Shown: positions 1 through 9,279, numbered from the stretch's first letter. The stretch is 64,000 bases of DNA from Streptomyces atriruber (GCF_001418325.1 NZ_LIPN01000031.1:18004-82003); one strand, 5' to 3'. Translations and numbers: made by a program. Notes: generated by a model from the sequence alone, not told the origin.

Positions 1-975
1 AACGTGTGGGACTTCTGGGGTCTGAGCCCCGAGTCCACGCACCAGGTGACCTGGCTCTTCGGTGACCGCGGCATCCCGGCGACGCTGCGGCACATGAACG
101 GGTACGGCTCGCACACGTACCAGTGGAACAACGAGGCCGGCGAGGTCTTCTGGGTCAAGTACCACTTCAAGACCGACCAGGGCATCAAGAACCTCACCCA
201 GGCCGAGGCCGACAAGCTCGCCGGTGAGGACCCCGACTCCCACCAGCGCGACCTGCGCGAGGCCATCGAGCGCGGCGAGTTCCCGTCCTGGACCGTGCAG
301 GTGCAGATCATGCCGGCGGCCGAGGCGGCCGAGTACCGCTTCAACCCGTTCGACCTCACCAAGGTGTGGCCGCACGAGGACTACCCGCCGATCGAGATCG
401 GCAAGCTGGAGCTCAACCGCAACCCGGAGAACATCTTCGCCGAGGTCGAGCAGAGCATCTTCTCGCCCGCGCACTTCGTGCCCGGCATCGGCCCGTCCCC
501 GGACAAGATGCTCCAGGGCCGCCTCTTCGCCTACGGAGACGCCCACCGCTACCGCGTCGGCATCAACGCCGACCACCTGCCGGTGAACCGCCCGCACGCC
601 ACCGAGGCGCGCACCAACTCCCGCGACGGCTACCTGTACGACGGCCGCCACAAGGGCGCGAAGAACTACGAGCCGAACAGCTTCGGCGGCCCGTTCCAGA
701 CGGACCGGCCGCTGTGGCAGTCCGTCCCGGTCACGGGCGGCACCGGCAACCATGAGGCGCCCTCGCACGCCGAGGACAGCGACTTCGTGCAGGCGGGCAC
801 CCTCTACCGCCTGATGTCGGAGGACGAGAAGGGCCGCCTGGTCGAGAACCTGGCGGGCTTCATCTCCAAGGTCTCGCGCGACGACATCGCGGAGCGCGCG
901 ATCAACAACTTCCGTCAGGCCGACGGTGACTTCGGCAAGCGGCTGGAGGCCGCGGTCCAGGCCCTGCGCGGCTGA
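1..975 (+). CDS. Catalase, 3' part (5' end outside window)
   Basis: C-terminal about 324 residues of a monofunctional haem catalase, which dismutates hydrogen peroxide in the cytoplasm. The reading frame is already open at base 1, so the start, the catalytic His and the Asn lie to the left of the window. Visible family signatures are DFWGLSPES near the edge, the RHMNGYGSHTY stretch, and RLFAYGDAHRYRVG, whose Tyr is the proximal haem ligand (R-x-F-x-Y). The C-terminus is short, so it is a small-subunit catalase without the extra flavodoxin-like domain. It is followed by a strong bidirectional terminator. Family assignment is secure; the exact paralogue (katA or other) cannot be told from this part. 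Confidence 0.95.
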   Translation, partial: NVWDFWGLSPESTHQVTWLFGDRGIPATLRHMNGYGSHTYQWNNEAGEVFWVKYHFKTDQGIKNLTQAEADKLAGEDPDSHQRDLREAIERGEFPSWTVQVQIMPAAEAAEYRFNPFDLTKVWPHEDYPPIEIGKLELNRNPENIFAEVEQSIFSPAHFVPGIGPSPDKMLQGRLFAYGDAHRYRVGINADHLPVNRPHATEARTNSRDGYLYDGRHKGAKNYEPNSFGGPFQTDRPLWQSVPVTGGTGNHEAPSHAEDSDFVQAGTLYRLMSEDEKGRLVENLAGFISKVSRDDIAERAINNFRQADGDFGKRLEAAVQALRG

Positions 976-998
976 CCAGCACCACTTGTCGTAGGAGA

Positions 999-1034
999 GC
1001 GGCGGGCCGGTTCCCTCTGGGGCCGGCCCGCCGC
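999..1034. terminator. Bidirectional terminator, catalase / CBS gene
   Basis: A 12-bp G+C stem (999-1010 with 1023-1034) and a 12-base loop lie between the convergent catalase and CBS-domain genes. There is no U-tract, as is usual in Streptomyces. Confidence 0.7.
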
Positions 1035-1040
1035 CGCGTC

Positions 1041-1445
1041 TCACCCCGCCATCGTGGTGACCGCCGCGCGCCGTGCCGGAGCCCAGCAGCGGATGATGTC
1101 GCGGACGGAGACGATGCCTGCCGGTTCGTCGCGGTCCATGACGACCAGGTGCCGGAAGCCGCCGTGCGCCATGGCGTCGGCGGCGTCCTCCAGCGTCCAG
1201 GCCGGGGTGGCGAAGACGACCTCGGTCGTCGTGTGGGTGCCCGCCGTCTCCAGGTCCGGGTTCTGCCCGAGGCCCAGGGAGTTGAGGATGTCGCGCTCGG
1301 TGAGGATGCCGAGGCCGCAGGTGTCGGGGTCCAGGACGACGGCGGCGCCGACGCGGCGGGCCGCCATCAGCCGGGCCGCCTGCCGAAGGGTGTGGGTGGG
1401 GCCGATGGTGAGGACCACCGAGCTCATGGCGTCGCGGACGAGCAT
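1041..1445 (-). CDS. CBS-pair domain protein
   Basis: 134 residues consisting of two CBS motifs (about 7-60 and 68-125) and nothing else. Such stand-alone Bateman modules usually bind adenine nucleotides and act as energy or redox sensors. Recognisable pieces are the opening VRDAMSS, the GILTERDI segment closing CBS1 and the GIVSVRDI segment closing CBS2. ATG at 1445 is followed by the typical start of such proteins. It converges with catalase across a terminator; the upstream 220 bases hold no gene. The partner protein is unknown. Confidence 0.85.
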   Translation of the reverse strand: MLVRDAMSSVVLTIGPTHTLRQAARLMAARRVGAAVVLDPDTCGLGILTERDILNSLGLGQNPDLETAGTHTTTEVVFATPAWTLEDAADAMAHGGFRHLVVMDRDEPAGIVSVRDIIRCWAPARRAAVTTMAG

Positions 1446-1621
1446 GGGCGTGAGCCACCTCCTTGGTGAAACCGAGGCCTCCCGGTGGGCGAAGGATTGC
1501 CTCCGCTACCTTGCTGGAGAACGGATTCACAAGTTCACAAGTGGGGGGACTCATAGAGTCGCAGCCCTGCAGGGGGCCAGCAAGGGGGCGCGTGCGGTCA
1601 GTTCGGGTCCGGCGCCTTTTT

Positions 1622-1643
1622 GACGGATCTCCGACGGATCTCC
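1622..1643. repeat. Perfect tandem 11-bp repeat
   Basis: GACGGATCTCC occurs twice head to tail, just downstream of the hisN stop in the gap between hisN and the CBS gene. A second short direct repeat (TTCACAAG twice) lies near 1528-1544. No function can be assigned. Confidence 0.6.
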
Positions 1644-1666
1644 GCGGGGAGACCGCCGGAAGTGTC

Positions 1667-2467
1667 CTAGTAGCGCTGGTTCAGATAGCCCAGCAGTTCG
1701 TCGTGGAGCAGTCCGTTCGACGCTGCCGCGTTGCCGCTGTGGGGGCCGGGCCTGCCGTCGAGGCCGGTGAAGGAGCCGCCCGCCTCCGCCACCACGATCG
1801 CCGTCGCCGCCATGTCCCAGAGCGAGAGCTCTGGCTCCGCGCAGATGTCGACCGAGCCCTCGGCGACCATCATGTACGGCCAGAAGTCTCCGTAGCCCCG
1901 CGTGCGCCAGACCGCCCGCGTGAGGTCCAGGAAGCCGTCGAGGCGGCCCTGCTCCTCCCAGCCGGAGAGCGAGGAGTACGCCAGCGAGGCGTCCGAGAGC
2001 CGCGAGACCTTGGAGACCTGCAGCCGCGTCGCCGAGGTGAGGGAACGGCCCGTGTAGGCACCGGCGCCCTTCGCCGCCCACCAGCGGCGGCCGAGCGCGG
2101 GCGCCGAGACGACGCCCACCACCGGCTGGTAGCCGCCCTCGCCCGCCTCGGTCAGGGAGATGAGGGTGGCCCACACCGGGACCCCGCGGACGTAGTTCTT
2201 GGTGCCGTCGATCGGGTCGATCACCCAGCGGCGCGGTCCGGTGCCCTCGACGCCGTACTCCTCGCCGAGGATCGCGTCGCGCGGCCTGGCCCGCTGAAGG
2301 TTGCCACGGATCAGCTCCTCGGCGGCCTTGTCGGCCTCGCTCACCGGCGTCATGTCCGGCTTGGTCTCGACCTTCAGGTCGAGGGCCTTGAACCGGTCCA
2401 TGGTCGCGGCGTCGGCGGCGTCCGCGAGGACGTGGGCGAGACGCAGATCATCGTGGTAGTCGGGCAT
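1667..2467 (-). CDS. hisN: Histidinol-phosphatase, inositol monophosphatase family (HisN)
   Basis: 266-residue member of the Mg-dependent inositol-monophosphatase superfamily. In actinobacteria this orthologue dephosphorylates L-histidinol phosphate, the penultimate histidine step. Metal-site motifs are visible: GEEYG, the DPIDGTKN loop, and the C-terminal [15 protein letters not shown]. The frame stays open upstream to 2668, but ATG 2467 (MPDYHDD...) matches the usual family N-terminus. A TACTGT hexamer (2479-2474) sits 6 bases before that ATG, which would suit a leaderless mRNA, and there is no Shine-Dalgarno sequence. Substrate choice (histidinol phosphate rather than inositol phosphate) is by family knowledge and neighbourhood. 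Confidence 0.88.
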   Translation of the reverse strand: MPDYHDDLRLAHVLADAADAATMDRFKALDLKVETKPDMTPVSEADKAAEELIRGNLQRARPRDAILGEEYGVEGTGPRRWVIDPIDGTKNYVRGVPVWATLISLTEAGEGGYQPVVGVVSAPALGRRWWAAKGAGAYTGRSLTSATRLQVSKVSRLSDASLAYSSLSGWEEQGRLDGFLDLTRAVWRTRGYGDFWPYMMVAEGSVDICAEPELSLWDMAATAIVVAEAGGSFTGLDGRPGPHSGNAAASNGLLHDELLGYLNQRY

Positions 2468-2526
2468 GGAAGAACAGTATCGATCTCGATCGACGCGATC
2501 CACAGCGCCGTGTCGCCCACCCCTCG

Positions 2527-2580
2527 TTGACATGCTCGACATGCTGCCGGAGCTATTGACAGTGCTGCCGAGCGCGTCAA
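2527..2580. promoter_or_regulatory. Repeat-containing hisN/TetR intergenic operator region
   Basis: Two TTGACA hexamers (2527-2532 and 2556-2561, 29 bp apart) are each followed by a TGCT-containing repeat, and an inverted GTCAAC lies at 2575-2580. The region precedes the TetR gene at 2617 by 37 bp. It is a plausible promoter plus autoregulatory operator; this is pattern recognition only. Confidence 0.35.
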
Positions 2581-2616
2581 CTCTGGCACGGGAGCCGCTC
2601 TGACCCGGAGGCGACG

Positions 2617-3222
2617 ATGCCTGCAGCACGGGAATCCTTATTGGACGCGGCGTACACGGCGCTCGCACGACGGCCGTGGCCCGGCGTCCGCATGGTCGAT
2701 GTGGCGGCCGCCGCCGGGGTGTCCCGGCAGACCCTCTACAACGAGTTCGGCAGCAAGGACGGCCTCGCCCGCGCCCTGCTGCGGCGCGAGACCGACGGCT
2801 ATCTGCACGGCGTCGAACGCGCCCTGGCCGAGGAGCGCGAGCCCGCCGACCGGCTGGCCGCCGTGGCCGCGTGGACGGTGGGCTCCGCCCGCACCAACGT
2901 GCTCGTGCGCGCCGCCCTCACCGGCTGCTGGAGCGAGCGGCTGCCCGCGCCGAGCCGGGCCGCCGGATCCACCTCCTCGGTGCCCGCACAGCGCCGCGCG
3001 GACGCGGGGGTGCCCTCGGCGGGGGAGCTCCTCGCCCTCGTACGGGACCGGACGGTGCTCGCCCTCGGCGGCCGGGGCCGGGTCAGGGACCCCGACCTCG
3101 CCCGCGCCTGCGAGAGCGCCGTCCGCCTAGCCCTGTCCTACGTCGTCGCGCCCGCCGGGAACGGCGACGACCCCGCGGAACTGGTCCGCGGGGCCATCGG
3201 GCGCTGGGTGGCCGCCAAGTAG
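2617..3222 (+). CDS. TetR-family transcriptional regulator
   Basis: 201 residues. The N-terminal helix-turn-helix (about residues 8-52) is clear: [25 protein letters not shown]. The C-terminal ligand domain is anonymous, ending in a short [18 protein letters not shown] segment typical of Streptomyces TetR proteins. ATG 2617 is used. It diverges from hisN and converges with the SMR exporter gene 32 bp downstream, which is a natural candidate target because many TetR regulators control small efflux pumps. That regulatory link is inference. Confidence 0.85.
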   Translation: MPAARESLLDAAYTALARRPWPGVRMVDVAAAAGVSRQTLYNEFGSKDGLARALLRRETDGYLHGVERALAEEREPADRLAAVAAWTVGSARTNVLVRAALTGCWSERLPAPSRAAGSTSSVPAQRRADAGVPSAGELLALVRDRTVLALGGRGRVRDPDLARACESAVRLALSYVVAPAGNGDDPAELVRGAIGRWVAAK

Positions 3223-3253
3223 GCGTACGCCCGGAGGCGCACGTCCGGGTGGC

Positions 3254-3577
3254 TCAGTGCGCGGAGCCGGACAGCTGCAGTCCGATCACTCCGACGATGA
3301 CCAAGGAGATCGAGACGAGCTTGAGCGTGGAGACCAGGTCACCGAGGAAGATCATGCCGTAGATGGCGGTGCCCGCCGCTCCGATGCCCGTCCAGACCGC
3401 GTACGCGGGCCCCACGTCCAGCTTCCGCAGCGCGAGCGTCAGCAGGCCGAAGCTGCCGAGGGCGAAGCAGGCGAACGCGATCGTGGGCCAGAGCCTGGTG
3501 AAGCCGTGCGACAGCTTCAGACAGACCGCGAAGCCGGTCTCGAGGATCCCCGCGACGATGACCAGCAGCCACGCCAT
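3254..3577 (-). CDS. SMR-family exporter, SugE/Gdx type
   Basis: 107 residues with four transmembrane helices and the essential Glu at position 13 (AGILETGF), so a small-multidrug-resistance dimeric proton antiporter. The AYAVWTGIGAAGT segment in helix 3 is characteristic of the SugE/Gdx branch, whose known members export guanidinium and some quaternary ammonium compounds. ATG 3577 is preceded by GGGAGG at good spacing; the longer frame to 3676 is not needed. A CATAAT -10-like hexamer lies at 3650-3645 on the minus strand. The gene ends facing the TetR gene. The actual substrate is not determined by sequence alone. Confidence 0.88.
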   Translation of the reverse strand: MAWLLVIVAGILETGFAVCLKLSHGFTRLWPTIAFACFALGSFGLLTLALRKLDVGPAYAVWTGIGAAGTAIYGMIFLGDLVSTLKLVSISLVIVGVIGLQLSGSAH

Positions 3578-3688
3578 GTCCTTGCCTCCCGTACTCGCCC
3601 ACGTCCCGAGGCCGCTTCGTCTGGCTTGAATCCGGCTTGGTGCGATTATGCATTTACCTTTGCCGTCGCGGCGCAAACAACGAAGAGG

Positions 3689-4699
3689 TCAGTCGCCCTC
3701 GCGTCGCTCCCGCGTTGCCAGCAGCCTGCGCAGCGAGTACAGGCGGGACGGATCCGCGTGCCCGTCGGCCACCCAGGCGTCCAGCGCACAGTCCTTCTCG
3801 TCGTGGCTGCAGCCGCGCGGGCACTCGACCGTCCCCGGCTCCAGGTCGGGGAAGGCGAGGATGACGCGGGACGGATCCACGTGGTTGAGGCCGAACGAAC
3901 GAACGCCGGGAGTGTCGATCACCCAGCCCTCGGAGCCCTCCAGGGGGAGCGCGAGGGCGGAGGTGGTGGTGTGCCTGCCGCGTCCCGTGACCGCGTTGAC
4001 GTGCCCGGTCGTACGCCGCCGCTCCTCCGGGACCAGCGCGTTGACCAGCGTCGTCTTGCCGACCCCGGAGTGCCCGACGAAGGCGGTGACCTTGCCGTCG
4101 AGCAGTTCGTGGACGCGCGCGAGCTCGGCGCCGTCGGTGAATTCCTCGCGGCTGGTGACGACATAGGGGATGTCGAGTGAGGCGTACGTCTCCAGGAGCT
4201 TGTCGGCGGAGGCCAGGTCCGACTTGGTGAGTACGAGGATCGGCTCCAGACCGCCGTCGTACGCCGCCACGACGCACCGGTCGATCAGCCGCGGGCGCGG
4301 CTCGGGGTCGGCGAGGGCGGTGACGATGGCCAGCTGGTCGGCGTTGGCGACGACCACCCGCTCGTACGGGTCGTCGTCGTCGGCGGTGCGCCGCAGGACG
4401 GAGGTGCGCTCCGAGATCCGCACGATGCGCGCGAGTGTGTCCTTCTTGCCGGACAGATCCCCGACGACCGCGACCCTGTCGCCCACCACGGCGGCCTTGC
4501 GGCCCAGCTCGCGGGCCTTCATCGCCATCACGATCCGGTCGTCGACCAGGACCGTGAGCCGGCCCCGGTCGACGGTGAGGACCATGCCCTCGGCCGCGTC
4601 CTCGTGCTTGGGCCTGATGTGGGTGCGGGGGCGGTTGCCCTTGCGGTTGGGGCGGACGCGGATGTCGTCCTCGTCGGGGTTCTTGCCGTAGCGGCGCAT
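3689..4699 (-). CDS. rsgA: Ribosome small-subunit-dependent GTPase A (RsgA)
   Basis: 336 residues, a circularly permuted GTPase that checks late 30S ribosome assembly. Domain order is an OB-fold (about 38-105), then G-motifs in permuted order: TKSD (G4), GHSGVGKTT (G1, P-loop) and DTPGVRSFG (G3). A C-terminal zinc knuckle contains CPRGCSHDEKDC. ATG 4699 starts 17 bp after aroA, so the two form an operon on the minus strand. Operon coupling of aroA and rsgA is a conserved actinobacterial arrangement. Nothing is missing. Confidence 0.95.
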   Translation of the reverse strand: MRRYGKNPDEDDIRVRPNRKGNRPRTHIRPKHEDAAEGMVLTVDRGRLTVLVDDRIVMAMKARELGRKAAVVGDRVAVVGDLSGKKDTLARIVRISERTSVLRRTADDDDPYERVVVANADQLAIVTALADPEPRPRLIDRCVVAAYDGGLEPILVLTKSDLASADKLLETYASLDIPYVVTSREEFTDGAELARVHELLDGKVTAFVGHSGVGKTTLVNALVPEERRRTTGHVNAVTGRGRHTTTSALALPLEGSEGWVIDTPGVRSFGLNHVDPSRVILAFPDLEPGTVECPRGCSHDEKDCALDAWVADGHADPSRLYSLRRLLATRERREGD

Positions 4700-4716
4700 G
4701 GTTCTCGATCCGCCCG

Positions 4717-6063
4717 TCAGTTCCCGAGCATTCCGGTCCAGAGCTCGGGGAAGTCCGGGAGCGTCTTCGCCGTCGTCGCGACGTTCTCGATCTGCACGCC
4801 GTCCACCGCGAGGCCGATGATCGCGCCCGCGGTCGCCATGCGGTGGTCGTCGTACGTGTGGAAGATGCCGCCGTGCAGCCTGCGGGGCCGGATGTGCAGG
4901 CCGTCCGCGGTCTCGGTGACGTCACCGCCCAGCTCGTTGATCTCCTTGGTGAGCGCGGCGAGCCGGTCCGTCTCGTGCAGGCGCAGATGGGCCACGCCGC
5001 GCAGCGTCGAGGGGGAGTCGGCGAGGGCCGCGACCGCCGCGATGCCGGGGGTGAGCTCGCCGACCTCGCTCAGGTCCACGTCGATGCCGTGGACCGAGCC
5101 CGAGCCGGTGAACACCAGGCCCTGCTCGGTCAGCTCGCAGGAGCCGCCCATCTCGGTGAAGATCTCGCGCAGCGCGTCGCCGGGCTGCGTGGTGTGCGCG
5201 GGCCAGTCGGGGATCGTGACCGTGCCGCCCGTGATCAGGGCGGCGGCGAGGAACGGCTGGGCGTTCGACAGGTCGGGCTCGACGGTCAGATCACGGCCGA
5301 GCAGGGCGCCGGGGGCGACCCGCCACACGTTCGGCTCGCCGCCCGCCTCGGGGGTGTCCACCTGGGCGCCGACCGAGCGCAGCATGTCGACGGTCATCCG
5401 GATGTGCGGCATGGACGGCAGGGGGCCGCCCACGTGCCGGACCTCCACGCCCTGGTTGAAGCCCGGACCCGAGAGCAGCAGGGCGCTCACGAACTGGGAG
5501 GACGACGAGGCGTCGATCTCGACCCGGCCGCCCTCCAGGGCGCCGCAGCCGTGCACGGTCAGCGGCAGCGCGCCGGGGCTGCCGTGGGTGTCGTCGATGC
5601 GGGCGCCGAGCACGCGCAGCGCGTCGATGACGCCGTGCAGGGGGCGCTCGTACGAACGGGGGTCGCCGTCGAAGTGGATGGGGCCGTCGGCGAGGGCGGC
5701 GACCGGCGGCAGGAAGCGCATGACCGTGCCGGCGTTGCCGACGTCGACCGTGGCCGGGCCGTGCAGGCCCGAGGGGATCACGCGCCACGCCTCGCCGGTG
5801 CCGTTCCCACCGCCAGCGACGGAGGAGCTGGACGACACGGTCTCCTCGATGCCGACGCCCATCGCGCGCAGGGCGCCCGCCATCAGCAGCGTGTCACGGG
5901 AGCGCAGCGGGCGGCGCAGCCAGCCGGGCTCGGCGGCCAGCGCGGCCAGGACCAGCGCCCGGTTGGTGACCGATTTCGAACCGGGGACGTGGACCGTCGC
6001 GGTGACGGCTCCGCTTGCGTGCGGGGCGGGCCAGAGGGCGGTGTGCGCCGGGGTTTCGGTCAT
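4717..6063 (-). CDS. aroA: 5-enolpyruvylshikimate-3-phosphate synthase (AroA)
   Basis: 448 residues. It transfers enolpyruvate from PEP to shikimate-3-phosphate, the sixth step of the shikimate pathway. Visible motifs are [17 protein letters not shown] (substrate-binding loop), GNAGTVMRF (the PEP-site loop targeted by glyphosate), [13 protein letters not shown], and [16 protein letters not shown] near the C-terminus. A Ser/Gly-rich insertion ([14 protein letters not shown], about residues 77-90) looks lineage-specific. ATG 6063 is followed downstream by rsgA after 17 bp. The gene converges with nothing; the M50 protease gene lies upstream on the same strand, 32 bp away. Confidence 0.96.
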   Translation of the reverse strand: MTETPAHTALWPAPHASGAVTATVHVPGSKSVTNRALVLAALAAEPGWLRRPLRSRDTLLMAGALRAMGVGIEETVSSSSSVAGGGNGTGEAWRVIPSGLHGPATVDVGNAGTVMRFLPPVAALADGPIHFDGDPRSYERPLHGVIDALRVLGARIDDTHGSPGALPLTVHGCGALEGGRVEIDASSSSQFVSALLLSGPGFNQGVEVRHVGGPLPSMPHIRMTVDMLRSVGAQVDTPEAGGEPNVWRVAPGALLGRDLTVEPDLSNAQPFLAAALITGGTVTIPDWPAHTTQPGDALREIFTEMGGSCELTEQGLVFTGSGSVHGIDVDLSEVGELTPGIAAVAALADSPSTLRGVAHLRLHETDRLAALTKEINELGGDVTETADGLHIRPRRLHGGIFHTYDDHRMATAGAIIGLAVDGVQIENVATTAKTLPDFPELWTGMLGN

Positions 6064-6095
6064 GCCCTCACTTTAGTGGCTGGCAGGGACGCCGC

Positions 6096-6830
6096 TCAGA
6101 CGTCGAGGAGCCAGCGGGCCCCTCCCATCAGGGAACAGAGCGAGACGGCGTGAAAGAGGAAGAGCCACATGCCCGCCGGGACGTGCGTGAGCCGCGAGAG
6201 CTGGTCCGCGTCCGAGTCGCCCGCGCCCCCGCGCCTGCGCTTGGACTGCAGCTCGAAGGCGGGACGTACGCCTCCCAGGAGCAGGAACCACACCACCGCG
6301 TACGCGAACGCCGCCTGCACATCGGTGTCGGCGAGCCAGGAGACGACCAGGAACGTGCCGCCGGTGAGGATCACCGTCAGGGCGCCGTACGCGTTGCGGA
6401 TCATCACCAGCATCACTACGAGCAGGGCGGTCGCGATCCACAGGAACGCCGTGATGCGCCCCGAGGCGAGCAGCGCCGCGCCGCCGAGGCCCAGGAGCGG
6501 GGGCGCGGTGTAGCCCGCGGCCGCGGTGAGGATCATGCCGAGCCCGGTGGGCTTGCCGCGCGAGACGGTCAGGCCCGAGGTGTCCGAGTGCAGCCGGATG
6601 CCGTCGAGGCGGCGCCCGGTGAGCAGGGCGACCAGGCCGTGGCCGCCCTCGTGCGCGATGGTGATGGCGTTGCGGGCGAGGCGCCATATGTTGTGCGGGA
6701 CGACGACCGCCAGCGCGACGACGCCCGCCGCGATCACCAGCCACTGCTCGGGCGCGGCCTGCGTGCCGAAGACGCGGTCCCAGAGGTCGGTCAGGCTGGC
6801 GTTGGCGGTGCTTTCCATTCCGTGGGCCAT
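6096..6830 (-). CDS. M50-like membrane metallopeptidase
   Basis: 244 residues, mostly hydrophobic, with about six membrane segments. The zinc-protease signature HEGGH is at residues 60-64 inside a transmembrane stretch, as in the M50B intramembrane protease group. ATG 6830 has AGAGGAG 12 bases upstream; an internal ATG at 6818 is the alternative. It diverges from the SRAP gene with only 49 bp between starts, so their promoters overlap. No PDZ domain is present. The substrate is unknown; neighbourhood to sigR is conserved in Streptomyces but no functional link is known to me. Confidence 0.82.
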   Translation of the reverse strand: MAHGMESTANASLTDLWDRVFGTQAAPEQWLVIAAGVVALAVVVPHNIWRLARNAITIAHEGGHGLVALLTGRRLDGIRLHSDTSGLTVSRGKPTGLGMILTAAAGYTAPPLLGLGGAALLASGRITAFLWIATALLVVMLVMIRNAYGALTVILTGGTFLVVSWLADTDVQAAFAYAVVWFLLLGGVRPAFELQSKRRRGGAGDSDADQLSRLTHVPAGMWLFLFHAVSLCSLMGGARWLLDV

Positions 6831-6879
6831 TGTCTGGACCGGCTCCTCTGGTTGTACGGGGTCTGGCAGTCTGGCACGT

Positions 6880-7695
6880 ATGTGCGGACGGTATGCATCC
6901 AGTCGTGGGCCCGAGGACCTTGCGGGAGTCTTCGAGATCGAGAAGTGGGATTCCGCGGAGGCCTTGGCTCCCGATTTCAACGTGGCGCCGACGAAAGAGG
7001 TCTACGCGGTCCTCGACCGTCCCCTGAAAGACGCCGAGGACCGGTCTCCGGTTCGCCAGCTGCGCACGCTGAAGTGGGGACTCGTGCCCTCCTGGGCCAA
7101 GACGCCCGAGGGCGGCGCGCGGATGATCAACGCCCGCGCGGAGACCGTCCACGAGAAGCCCGCCTACCGCCGCGCCTTCACCTCCCGCCGCTGTGTCATC
7201 CCGGCCGACGGCTATTACGAGTGGGTGACCGCCCCCGAGGAGCGGCAGCTGGAGGTCGAGGGCAAGAAGAAGCGGCCGCGCAAGCAGCCCTACTTCGTGA
7301 CGCCCGCCGACGGCTCGGTCTTCGCCATGGCGGGGCTCTACGAATTCTGGCGGGACAAGACCCTGCCCGACGAGCACCCCCTCGCCTGGTGGGTGACGTG
7401 CACGGTGATCACCACGGAGGCGGAGACCACGCCCCTCGCGGTCGCCCCCGACGAGGGCCCCGGCACGCTCGCGGAGATCCACCCGCGCATGCCGCTCATG
7501 CTGACGCAGGACCGCTGGGACGCCTGGCTCGACCCGTCCCGCACCGACGTCGAGGACCTGCGCGGCCTCCTGGAGCCGCCGCCGCACGGACTGATGCGGG
7601 CCTACCCGGTGTCCACCGCCGTCAGCAACGTGCGCAACAACGGCCCGGAGCTCCTGAAGGAGCTGGAGGGTCCCGAAGAAGGCACGCTCTTCTGA
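6880..7695 (+). CDS. SRAP/DUF159 protein (YedK/HMCES family)
   Basis: 271 residues starting MCGRYAS. Cys2, exposed after Met removal, is the residue that crosslinks to abasic sites in single-stranded DNA in this family, protecting replication forks. Other family landmarks are NVAPT, WGLVPSW, MINARAET, the CVIPADGYYEW segment and the catalytic His in EIHPRMP. ATG 6880 is fixed by the need for Cys2, although a longer open frame exists upstream. No clear Shine-Dalgarno sequence precedes it, so a leaderless transcript is possible. It is followed 12 bp later by an alpha/beta hydrolase gene. Confidence 0.93.
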   Translation: MCGRYASSRGPEDLAGVFEIEKWDSAEALAPDFNVAPTKEVYAVLDRPLKDAEDRSPVRQLRTLKWGLVPSWAKTPEGGARMINARAETVHEKPAYRRAFTSRRCVIPADGYYEWVTAPEERQLEVEGKKKRPRKQPYFVTPADGSVFAMAGLYEFWRDKTLPDEHPLAWWVTCTVITTEAETTPLAVAPDEGPGTLAEIHPRMPLMLTQDRWDAWLDPSRTDVEDLRGLLEPPPHGLMRAYPVSTAVSNVRNNGPELLKELEGPEEGTLF

Positions 7696-7707
7696 CACCC
7701 TGCTCGG

Positions 7708-8364
7708 ATGACCAAGAGCGCCGTGACCAAGAGCGAGATCGTCGAGACGGACGCCGGTGAGGCGCGGATCACCTGGCACCCGGCCCCCGGCGGCAGCGCC
7801 CGCCTGCTGCTCGCCGTCAGCCACGGCGCCGGTGGCGGCATCGAGGCCCGCGACCTCCGGGCCATCGCCGCCGAGCTGCCCGCGCACGGCGTGAGCGTCG
7901 CCCTCGTGGAGCAGCCCTGGCGCGTCGCGGGCAAGAAGCTCGCGCCCGCGCCGAAGACGCTGGACACCGGGTGGCGCGGCATCTGGCCCGCGCTGGAGAA
8001 GAAGGGGCTCCCGGTGATCTCGGGCGGCCGCAGCGCGGGCGCCCGCGTCGCCTGCCGCACGGCCACCGAGCTGGGCGCCGCCGCCGTGCTCGCCCTCAGC
8101 TTTCCGCTGCACCCGCCCGGCAAGCCCGAGAAGTCCCGCGCCGACGAGCTGCTCGGGGCGGGCGTGCCCACCCTCGTCGTGCAGGGCGGCAACGACCCCT
8201 TCGGGAAGCCCGCCGAGTTCCCCGAGGGGGCGTACGACCTGGTGGAGATCCCGTTCGGCGACCACGGGTTCGCCGTGCCCAAGCGCGCGGACATCGGGCA
8301 GGACGAGGCAGTGAAGCGCATCACGGACGGGGTCGCCCGGTGGACGGGAATGTTGGGCGGGTGA
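7708..8364 (+). CDS. Alpha/beta hydrolase (KANL3/Tex30-like)
   Basis: 218 residues with a compact alpha/beta hydrolase fold: oxyanion region SHGAGGGI near residue 40, nucleophile elbow GGRSAGA (Ser of the G-x-S-x-G type), an Asp in GGNDPFG and the C-terminal His in GDHGF. This matches the dienelactone-hydrolase-like KANL3/Tex30 family, whose substrate is not known. It lies 12 bp after the SRAP gene and its 3' end contains the sigma-R-type promoter of sigR. Function beyond hydrolase is not assigned. Confidence 0.82.
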   Translation: MTKSAVTKSEIVETDAGEARITWHPAPGGSARLLLAVSHGAGGGIEARDLRAIAAELPAHGVSVALVEQPWRVAGKKLAPAPKTLDTGWRGIWPALEKKGLPVISGGRSAGARVACRTATELGAAAVLALSFPLHPPGKPEKSRADELLGAGVPTLVVQGGNDPFGKPAEFPEGAYDLVEIPFGDHGFAVPKRADIGQDEAVKRITDGVARWTGMLGG

Positions 8365-8372
8365 CGTCTGTT
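8347..8372 (+). promoter_or_regulatory. Sigma-R-dependent promoter (sigRp2 type)
   Basis: GGAAT at 8347-8351, exactly 18 bases, then GTT at 8370-8372. This is the published sigma-R consensus GGAAT-N18/19-GTT without a mismatch. It overlaps the 3' end of the hydrolase gene and lies about 60 bp before the upstream ATG (8431) of sigR. It therefore fits the autoregulatory p2 promoter that gives the longer sigma-R' product under disulfide stress. Confidence 0.85.
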
Positions 8373-8430
8373 GTGGCGGACAGACGGTAAACGCCGTCGG
8401 TAGCTGTTCGTACGAGAGGGAGTCCGCCGC

Positions 8431-9279
8431 ATGGGTTCGACCATCTGCCCGAACCGCTCCAGCGCCTCTGACCTGGAGTGGACGGTGCTGAGCGCACCCA
8501 AAACCGCATCTATTCGGGCGGCGCGGGGTACGGGTCGTCGTCTATCCTCCGATTCGAGTGGGGCTGCTTTCGGCCTCACCACGTCGTTGGAGGAGGTGGG
8601 TCCGGTCACTGGGACCGACGCAGGGACCGAGCACGGTCAGGCGGAGCAGCCCCGAGAGAGTTCGGAGAAGTCCGAGACGGCCGCGGAGCGCACGGCCCGC
8701 TTCGAGCGGGACGCGCTGACGTTCCTCGACCAGATGTACTCGGCGGCGCTGCGCATGACGCGCAACCCGGCGGACGCGGAGGACCTGGTGCAGGAGACCT
8801 ACGCGAAGGCGTACGCGTCGTTCCACCAGTTCCGCGAGGGCACCAACCTCAAGGCCTGGCTGTACCGCATCCTCACGAACACGTTCATCAACTCGTACCG
8901 CAAGAAGCAGCGCGAGCCCCAGCGCAGTGCCGCCGAGGAGATCGAGGACTGGCAGCTGGCGCGTGCCGAGTCGCACATGTCCACCGGTCTGCGCTCGGCC
9001 GAGTCGCAGGCGCTGGACCACCTGCCCGACACGGATGTGAAGCGGGCGCTGCAGGCGATCCCCGAGGAATTCCGCATCGCCGTCTATTTGGCGGACGTAG
9101 AGGGCTTTGCGTACAAGGAGATCGCGGACATTATGGGGACACCCATCGGTACGGTGATGTCCCGACTGCACCGGGGCCGTCGCCAACTGCGCGGCATGCT
9201 GGAGGACTACGCCCGTGAGCGCGGGCTCGTCCCGGCGGGTGCCGGGGAGTCGAACGGAACGAAAGGCTCGGGCTCATGA
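8431..9279 (+). CDS. sigR: ECF sigma factor SigR with alternative long form
   Basis: Sigma-R directs the response to thiol oxidation (thioredoxin, mycothiol and proteolysis genes). Two starts are visible. GTG 8596 gives a 227-residue protein (VGPVTGTD...), and ATG 8431, preceded by GAGAGGGAG, gives 282 residues with a 55-residue N-terminal extension. This matches the unstable sigma-R' form known in S. coelicolor. Region 2 ([19 protein letters not shown], then [12 protein letters not shown]) and region 4 ([30 protein letters not shown]) are intact. The stop overlaps the rsrA start (ATGA), so sigma and anti-sigma are translationally coupled. The coordinates given cover the long form. Confidence 0.95.
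   Translation: MGSTICPNRSSASDLEWTVLSAPKTASIRAARGTGRRLSSDSSGAAFGLTTSLEEVGPVTGTDAGTEHGQAEQPRESSEKSETAAERTARFERDALTFLDQMYSAALRMTRNPADAEDLVQETYAKAYASFHQFREGTNLKAWLYRILTNTFINSYRKKQREPQRSAAEEIEDWQLARAESHMSTGLRSAESQALDHLPDTDVKRALQAIPEEFRIAVYLADVEGFAYKEIADIMGTPIGTVMSRLHRGRRQLRGMLEDYARERGLVPAGAGESNGTKGSGS

Noticed and set aside
3578..3688. Guanidine riboswitch before the SugE/Gdx gene
   Set aside because: The 111-base gap shows no paired ACGR hairpin loops and no ykkC-like fold that I could see; a -10-like hexamer fits an ordinary promoter.
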